NCBI GenBank assembly: GCA_049325575.1
Contig: JBMOLK010000302.1
Span: 1 to 37,382 of the forward strand
Length of the DNA: 37,382 bases
Source of the DNA: JBMOLK01 sp049325575
GTDB taxonomy: Bacteria > Bacillota > Clostridia > Acetivibrionales > Acetivibrionaceae
Direction of reading: 5' to 3'
This document shows positions 33,526 to 37,382 of the stretch, piece after piece. Within the stretch, counting starts at the first letter, position 1. Each line of letters opens with the position of its first letter. A program made the position numbers and the translations under genes. A model generated the notes under the pieces. The model searched no databases, was not told the origin of the DNA, and saw only the letters and a program-made list of their open reading frames with translations.

Positions 33526-34209
33526 CTAATCTAAGTTAAACGGTTTTAGAAGCTTATCAACTGCTTCCATTTTACCTTCATCGTTCCTAACATCAACCTT
33601 GGCAAAGACCCAACCTTCAACTTTAGCCGGGTCAACACCTGCATCAATAAAAGGCTGTGGGTTTAAAACAAATACAATGTCTTTATCGTTTTTCTCCAAA
33701 TCTTTAGCCCATTCAAACATATTGCCGTTTCCCAGATCTATACCATAATGGTCAAGCTCTGCATGATAACCTATTCTATTCCTGTAGTTGTCTACGACGT
33801 TTCTAAAGGTTTCCAAAGCAGTAGGCTTGTTGTTGTAATTGAATTTGGCCTGCCCGAATTCGTAGGGCATAACGATCTTTCCTGTATTGCTGTCATACTT
33901 GTACTGGTTTTCCGGCAGCTTTGCCATATCCAGACCTGCTTTTAAGAACGGAATGGCATCAAATTCAACAACTGCATCCGGCCTATCGCTGCTAAAATCC
34001 GTACTGATTTCGAACTTTTCACCAGCGGGAGATACCAGTACCCATCTGTTATTTGTTTCATCTAAAGTTACTTTGTCAGAAACCTTGCCAAGTAATGCTT
34101 CGAAGGATGTTACTGCCGCTTTACCAACCACATCAGCTGCCTTACATCCGGATAACACTGTAATTAATGTTATAGCTATTAATAGGATTGACAACACCTT
34201 TGTCTTCAT
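33526..34209 (-). CDS. Lipoprotein with internal duplication, in the copper operon
   Basis: Protein of 227 residues with a lipoprotein signal peptide: hydrophobic 5-18 and lipobox LSGC with C22 as lipidation site. The mature part contains two related segments. Around 78-98 it reads AVVEFDAIPFLKAGLDMAKL, and around 176-197 DIVFVLNPQPFIDAGVDPAK, each preceded by a G-x-x-FE stretch. This suggests a duplicated fold of about 45-90 residues. No Cys or Met-rich copper motif is seen. The ATG has GGAGGAA 6-8 bases ahead and lies 41 bases after the CopA stop, so it is probably the last gene of the copper operon. The function is unknown. Confidence 0.82.
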   Translation of the reverse strand: MKTKVLSILLIAITLITVLSGCKAADVVGKAAVTSFEALLGKVSDKVTLDETNNRWVLVSPAGEKFEISTDFSSDRPDAVVEFDAIPFLKAGLDMAKLPENQYKYDSNTGKIVMPYEFGQAKFNYNNKPTALETFRNVVDNYRNRIGYHAELDHYGIDLGNGNMFEWAKDLEKNDKDIVFVLNPQPFIDAGVDPAKVEGWVFAKVDVRNDEGKMEAVDKLLKPFNLD

Positions 34210-34250
34210 TGTTAAATTCCTCCATTGTTTTTTATTATTCTTTTACCTTG

Positions 34251-36716
34251 TTACTTATATGGTTTAAAGCCCTTTAACCTTAGCGCATTGACCAAAACCG
34301 ATACAGAGCTTAGAGACATTGCGGCCGCTGCGAAGACCGGGTTTAACTTTGGTCCGCCAAAGGCATACAAGACACCTGCTGCAAGAGGAATCCCTGCGGT
34401 ATTGTAAGCAAATGCCCAAAACAAATTCTGTTTGATGTTTCTTATGGTACTCTTACTTAGCTGTATAGCAGTCGGTACATCCATCAGATCGCTTTTCATA
34501 AGAACAATATCTGCCGACTCCATTGCTACATCCGTTCCTGATCCTATTGCTATACCGATATCTGCTTGCGCTAAAGCAGGAGCGTCATTGATACCGTCAC
34601 CAACCATTGCTACCTTTCTACCTTCAGCTTGAAGTTTTTTGACCTCATTTGCCTTATCCTGCGGCAATACTTCTGCCAAAACCCTATCTATCCCAACCTG
34701 CTTTGCAATTGCTTCTGCTGTTCTCTTGTTATCTCCGGTGATCATAGCTACGCTGATACCCATATCATGAAGCTTCTTTATGGCCCTGGCGCTGCTTTCC
34801 TTTACAACGTCTGCTACCGAAATAATTCCGGCCAGCTTATTGTCAAAGGATATATACATTGGTGTTTTTCCTTCAGCAGCCAGTCTGTCCGATTCACTTT
34901 CCAGGGTATTAAGAACTACTCCCTTATCAAGCATAAGCTTTCTGTTTCCCAGGTGAACTATTCTGCCGTCCAGCTCTACTTCTATTCCATGACCCGGGAT
35001 AGCCTCGAACCTGATAGGCTTGGTAAGTTCCAGCCCTTCTTTTTGTGCAGCCCTTACGATTGCTTCCCCTAAGGGGTGCTCGGAGCCTTTTTCTGCCGAT
35101 GCTGCAATCTGAAGAAGACTGTTTTTGTCAGTTATATCTGTTGTAATAATGTCAGTTACTTCAGGCCTTCCTTCGGTAATAGTTCCTGTTTTATCAAATA
35201 CTATTGTCTGAATCTTGTGTGTTGTTTCAAGGGCTTCTCCGCCTTTTATCAGTACTCCGTACTCTGCACCCTTGCCTGTTCCCACCATTATGGCGGTAGG
35301 TGTTGCAAGTCCAAGTGCACATGGACATGCTATAACCAATACTGCAATAAATATGGTAAGTGCGAATACTTCACTTTGTCCTGTTAAATACCAGGTAAGT
35401 GCAGAAACAATTGCTATTACAAATACAATGGGAACGAAATAACCTGATACAATATCAGCCATCTGTGCAATTGGTGCTTTTGAACCCTGTGCATCCTCAA
35501 CAAGCTTTATAATCTGGGCAAGGGCAGTATCGCTTCCTACCTTGGTGGCCCTGAACTTAATTGAACCATGCTTGTTAATACTTGCACCAATTACCTTATC
35601 TCCTGTCTTTTTTTCAACCGGTATACTTTCACCGGTAAGCATGGATTCATCTATGGAGGTACTTCCCTCAATGACTTCACCGTCCACGGGAATCTTGTCA
35701 CCAGGCCGCACAAGTACGATATCTCCTACTTCTACTTCTTCAATAGGTATCTCAATTTCCTTGTCATCATGTATTACAATTGCCGTTTTGGGGGCCAATC
35801 CCATAAGTTTTTTTATAGCTTCAGAAGTCCTGCCCTTTGACACTGCCTCAAGAGCTTTTCCAAGAAGAATAAGGGTAATAATGACCGCAGCAGTTTCAAA
35901 ATACAAGTCATCTACACTCATGAATTCACCCATATAAATTCTATAGGTAGAGTACAGGCTGTAGATAATGGCTGCAGATGTTCCCATTGCAATAAGTGAA
36001 TCCATATTGGGATTCCTTCTTATAATAGCCTTGAACCCTACAGTATAGAATCTGTATCCTGCAATTACTACAGGTATCACAAGCAGTATTTCAACCAGTG
36101 CATATAAAAGCGGATACTGCATGGGGTCAAGCCACCCCGGAATGGGAAGTGTTACAAAGGGCATCATGGGTGCCATTGCAATATACAAAAGAGGTGTTGA
36201 AAATATTGCAGAGACAATAAATTTAGTCCATAAAGCCCTTATTTCCTTTTCCTTCCTCTTTTTATCTTCATCTACCCTTTGGTCATTCTCCACTTCAAGG
36301 GCCTTATATCCAGCCTTTGAGATTGCCTGCTTTATTTCGGACAGTCTTACTGTGCCAGGGTCATATTTAACATTTGCTTTCTCAGTTGCAAAGTTAACTG
36401 ATACACTATTTATACCACTAAGTTTTCCGACAGCTCTTTCAATTGATTTGGCACAGGCAGCGCAGGTCATACCTTCTATAGGGATTGCCACTTCTTTTAA
36501 AGAATCTTCTTTCTTTGCTTCATAGCCTGCTTTTGATATCGCTTCTTTTATATTATCCAGTGTTAGTTTTGATTCGTCGAACTCAACTGCCATTTTTTCT
36601 GTTGCAAAGTTTACACTTGCTTCGGTAACTCCATCAAGCTTTTTTACCGACCTTTCAGCCGCCTTTGCACAGGCGGCGCACGTCATACCCAATATCTTAA
36701 ACTGTTCCGATTTCAT
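34251..36716 (-). CDS. copA: Copper-translocating P1B-type ATPase
   Basis: Protein of 821 residues, usual length for a two-HMA CopA. Two N-terminal metal-binding domains each carry GMTCAAC (C13/C16 and C86/C89). The transmembrane region holds the CPC motif (464-466, ACPCALGLATPT). Also visible: actuator TGES (361-364), phosphorylation motif DKTGT (508-512), SEHPLGEA (the HP motif of the nucleotide domain) and GDGINDAPAL. It exports Cu(I) from the cytoplasm at the cost of ATP. It is encoded with csoR and copZ on one transcript. The ATG is at 36716, shortly after the csoR stop. Confidence 0.97.
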   Translation of the reverse strand: MKSEQFKILGMTCAACAKAAERSVKKLDGVTEASVNFATEKMAVEFDESKLTLDNIKEAISKAGYEAKKEDSLKEVAIPIEGMTCAACAKSIERAVGKLSGINSVSVNFATEKANVKYDPGTVRLSEIKQAISKAGYKALEVENDQRVDEDKKRKEKEIRALWTKFIVSAIFSTPLLYIAMAPMMPFVTLPIPGWLDPMQYPLLYALVEILLVIPVVIAGYRFYTVGFKAIIRRNPNMDSLIAMGTSAAIIYSLYSTYRIYMGEFMSVDDLYFETAAVIITLILLGKALEAVSKGRTSEAIKKLMGLAPKTAIVIHDDKEIEIPIEEVEVGDIVLVRPGDKIPVDGEVIEGSTSIDESMLTGESIPVEKKTGDKVIGASINKHGSIKFRATKVGSDTALAQIIKLVEDAQGSKAPIAQMADIVSGYFVPIVFVIAIVSALTWYLTGQSEVFALTIFIAVLVIACPCALGLATPTAIMVGTGKGAEYGVLIKGGEALETTHKIQTIVFDKTGTITEGRPEVTDIITTDITDKNSLLQIAASAEKGSEHPLGEAIVRAAQKEGLELTKPIRFEAIPGHGIEVELDGRIVHLGNRKLMLDKGVVLNTLESESDRLAAEGKTPMYISFDNKLAGIISVADVVKESSARAIKKLHDMGISVAMITGDNKRTAEAIAKQVGIDRVLAEVLPQDKANEVKKLQAEGRKVAMVGDGINDAPALAQADIGIAIGSGTDVAMESADIVLMKSDLMDVPTAIQLSKSTIRNIKQNLFWAFAYNTAGIPLAAGVLYAFGGPKLNPVFAAAAMSLSSVSVLVNALRLKGFKPYK

Positions 36717-36745
36717 CTAAAAACACCCTTTCAATTATAGCCAGC

Positions 36746-37009
36746 TTACTTGGCGTATTTATCTATTATTTCAATTATTTCATCTATTTTCTCATCTTCA
36801 TTACCTTCCTGAAAAGCTTGCTTTACACAGCTTTTAATGTGTCCATCTATTATTTTTAAATTTGTTTTTTTTAATAAAGCCTGTACAGCGAGGATTTGTT
36901 TTGAAACATCTACGCAGTAACGGCCCTCTTCAACCATCTTTATGATACCGTCCAATTGACCCCTGGATGTTTTAAGCAAATTAAGTATATCACTATTTTT
37001 ACTTAACAT
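36746..37009 (-). CDS. csoR: Copper-sensing repressor CsoR
   Basis: All-helical repressor of 87 residues. The Cu(I) ligand set Cys-His-Cys is present: C32 (RYCVDV), H57 and C61 (GHIKSCV), matching the C36/H61/C65 spacing of the founding member. The N-terminus has the usual LKTSRGQLDGIIKMVEEG. It binds DNA without copper and is released by Cu(I), so the operon copZ-csoR-copA should be self-regulated; a GC-rich inverted repeat upstream of copZ is the likely operator. The SD AGGAGG precedes the ATG. Confidence 0.95.
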   Translation of the reverse strand: MLSKNSDILNLLKTSRGQLDGIIKMVEEGRYCVDVSKQILAVQALLKKTNLKIIDGHIKSCVKQAFQEGNEDEKIDEIIEIIDKYAK

Positions 37010-37021
37010 AGGACCTCCTTA

Positions 37022-37231
37022 TTATTCAATCCTGATAACTTCATAACCGGCATCATCTACTGCAGATTTAATTACGTCATCACTAACAGTATCATTTGAC
37101 TCGATTAATGCATACTTTTTCTCAAGGTTGACAGATGCTTTTACAACTCCTTTAAGCTCTTTTAATGCTTCCTCTACATGCTTTACACAATGTCCGCAGC
37201 TCATTCCCTCAATATATACCCTTTTTTCCAT
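37022..37231 (-). CDS. copZ: CopZ-like copper chaperone (HMA domain)
   Basis: Single heavy-metal-associated domain, 69 residues from the ATG at 37231, which has AAAGG about 9 bases upstream; the ATG 9 bases earlier sits right on the SD. The metal site is GMSCGHC (C12, C15), with the betaalphabetabetaalphabeta pattern VYIEGMSC ... VVKASVNLEKKYALIES ... AGYEV. It carries Cu(I) to the CopA metal-binding domains and perhaps to CsoR. It is the first gene of the operon. Confidence 0.92.
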   Translation of the reverse strand: MEKRVYIEGMSCGHCVKHVEEALKELKGVVKASVNLEKKYALIESNDTVSDDVIKSAVDDAGYEVIRIE

Positions 37232-37309
37232 GATAATCATCCTTTCAATAAAGTAATTTTAAATAGTATATCCAAGTATTTGCAAATATAGTAATATTGA
37301 AGCAAACAA

Positions 37310-37331
37310 CCCCACTAGGGGAGGGGGGTAT
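37310..37331 (-). promoter_or_regulatory. Probable CsoR operator
   Basis: A GC-rich stretch in otherwise AT-rich DNA: CCCCACTAGGGG followed by AGGGGGGTAT on the plus strand. These are inverted G/C tracts with flanking TA, as in known CsoR boxes. It lies just downstream of the -10 of the copper promoter, covering the expected start site. Confidence 0.7.
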
Positions 37332-37337
37332 ATTTAT

Positions 37338-37365
37338 ATTTTAACATATTAATCCGATGTGTCAA
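37338..37365 (-). promoter_or_regulatory. Promoter of the copper operon
   Basis: On the minus strand TTGACA (37365-37360) is followed after 16 bases by TAAAAT (37343-37338). The CsoR-like repeat follows at once. Confidence 0.65.
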
Positions 37366-37382
37366 GTAGGAAATGATGTGTA

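Noticed and set aside
34432..36525. Several long plus-strand open frames across the copA region
   Set aside because: They lie opposite the clearly coding copA gene and have no family motifs; antisense shadows.
1..37382. CRISPR arrays, tRNA or rRNA genes, complete insertion sequences
   Set aside because: No regularly spaced repeats, cloverleaf-like segments or transposase genes with terminal repeats were recognised by eye.

Overview
This is AT-rich, gene-dense DNA that looks like a clostridial (low-GC Firmicutes) chromosome. The signs are strong purine-rich Shine-Dalgarno sequences, frequent TTG and GTG starts, long co-directional gene trains, a CsoR/CopZ/CopA copper operon and intrinsic terminators with U-tracts. 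An anaerobe is likely, given two radical SAM enzymes, an Fe-S class I fumarase paralogue and a clostridial-type cysteine desulfurase with its Se/S-carrier partner. A cellulolytic-clostridia relative is possible, but I cannot fix the genus from sequence alone.

Left part (1-21716). This is one long plus-strand train of about 20 genes with overlaps or tiny gaps, ending at a strong bidirectional terminator. It starts with the end of a Ppx/GppA-type gene, then a three-gene ABC-2 exporter and a membrane-anchored 5'-nucleotidase. Next come a free-standing acyl carrier protein (ACP), an acyl-adenylating enzyme that lacks the C-terminal A10 lysine motif, a DUF3343 Se/S-carrier-like protein and a cysteine desulfurase. 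These are followed by a PF14907-type nucleotidyltransferase, a diverged class I fumarase alpha/beta pair, a dTMP-kinase-like P-loop kinase, two BtrH/C39-like proteins, a radical SAM protein and a zinc alcohol dehydrogenase. A YrdC/Sua5-like protein with an altered KxR motif and two large paralogous alpha/beta-hydrolase-like proteins complete it; one paralogue has Cys as nucleophile (GGCTG) and the other has lost both nucleophile and His. There is no NRPS or PKS. I read the whole as a previously undescribed, ACP-templated natural-product operon: substrate activated onto the ACP, sulfur and/or carbamoyl chemistry, tailoring, acyl transfer or release, and export. The product is unknown.

Middle part (21727-27366). 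A minus-strand UDP-glycosyltransferase and a small membrane protein come first. A compact unit follows, with its own promoter, SD, 47-codon ORF and terminator. Then comes a two-gene RNA-repair cassette: a T4 Rnl1-like RNA ligase and a polynucleotide kinase fused to an HD phosphohydrolase. Next are gene remnants (a truncated membrane protein joined to a frameshifted GNAT acetyltransferase), a 36-bp perfect palindrome and a TFIIB-type zinc-ribbon protein.

Right part (27550-33504). A plus-strand accessory group encodes a VOC protein, an SDR oxidoreductase, a B12-binding radical SAM enzyme, a membrane-anchored GH25 lysozyme, a DUF4261 protein, and an AraC-type regulator fused to a C39/BtrH-like domain that seems to have lost its catalytic His.

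End (33526-37382). A minus-strand copper-homeostasis operon (copZ, csoR, copA and a lipoprotein with an internal repeat) lies behind a recognisable promoter with a CsoR-like GC-rich inverted repeat over the start site.
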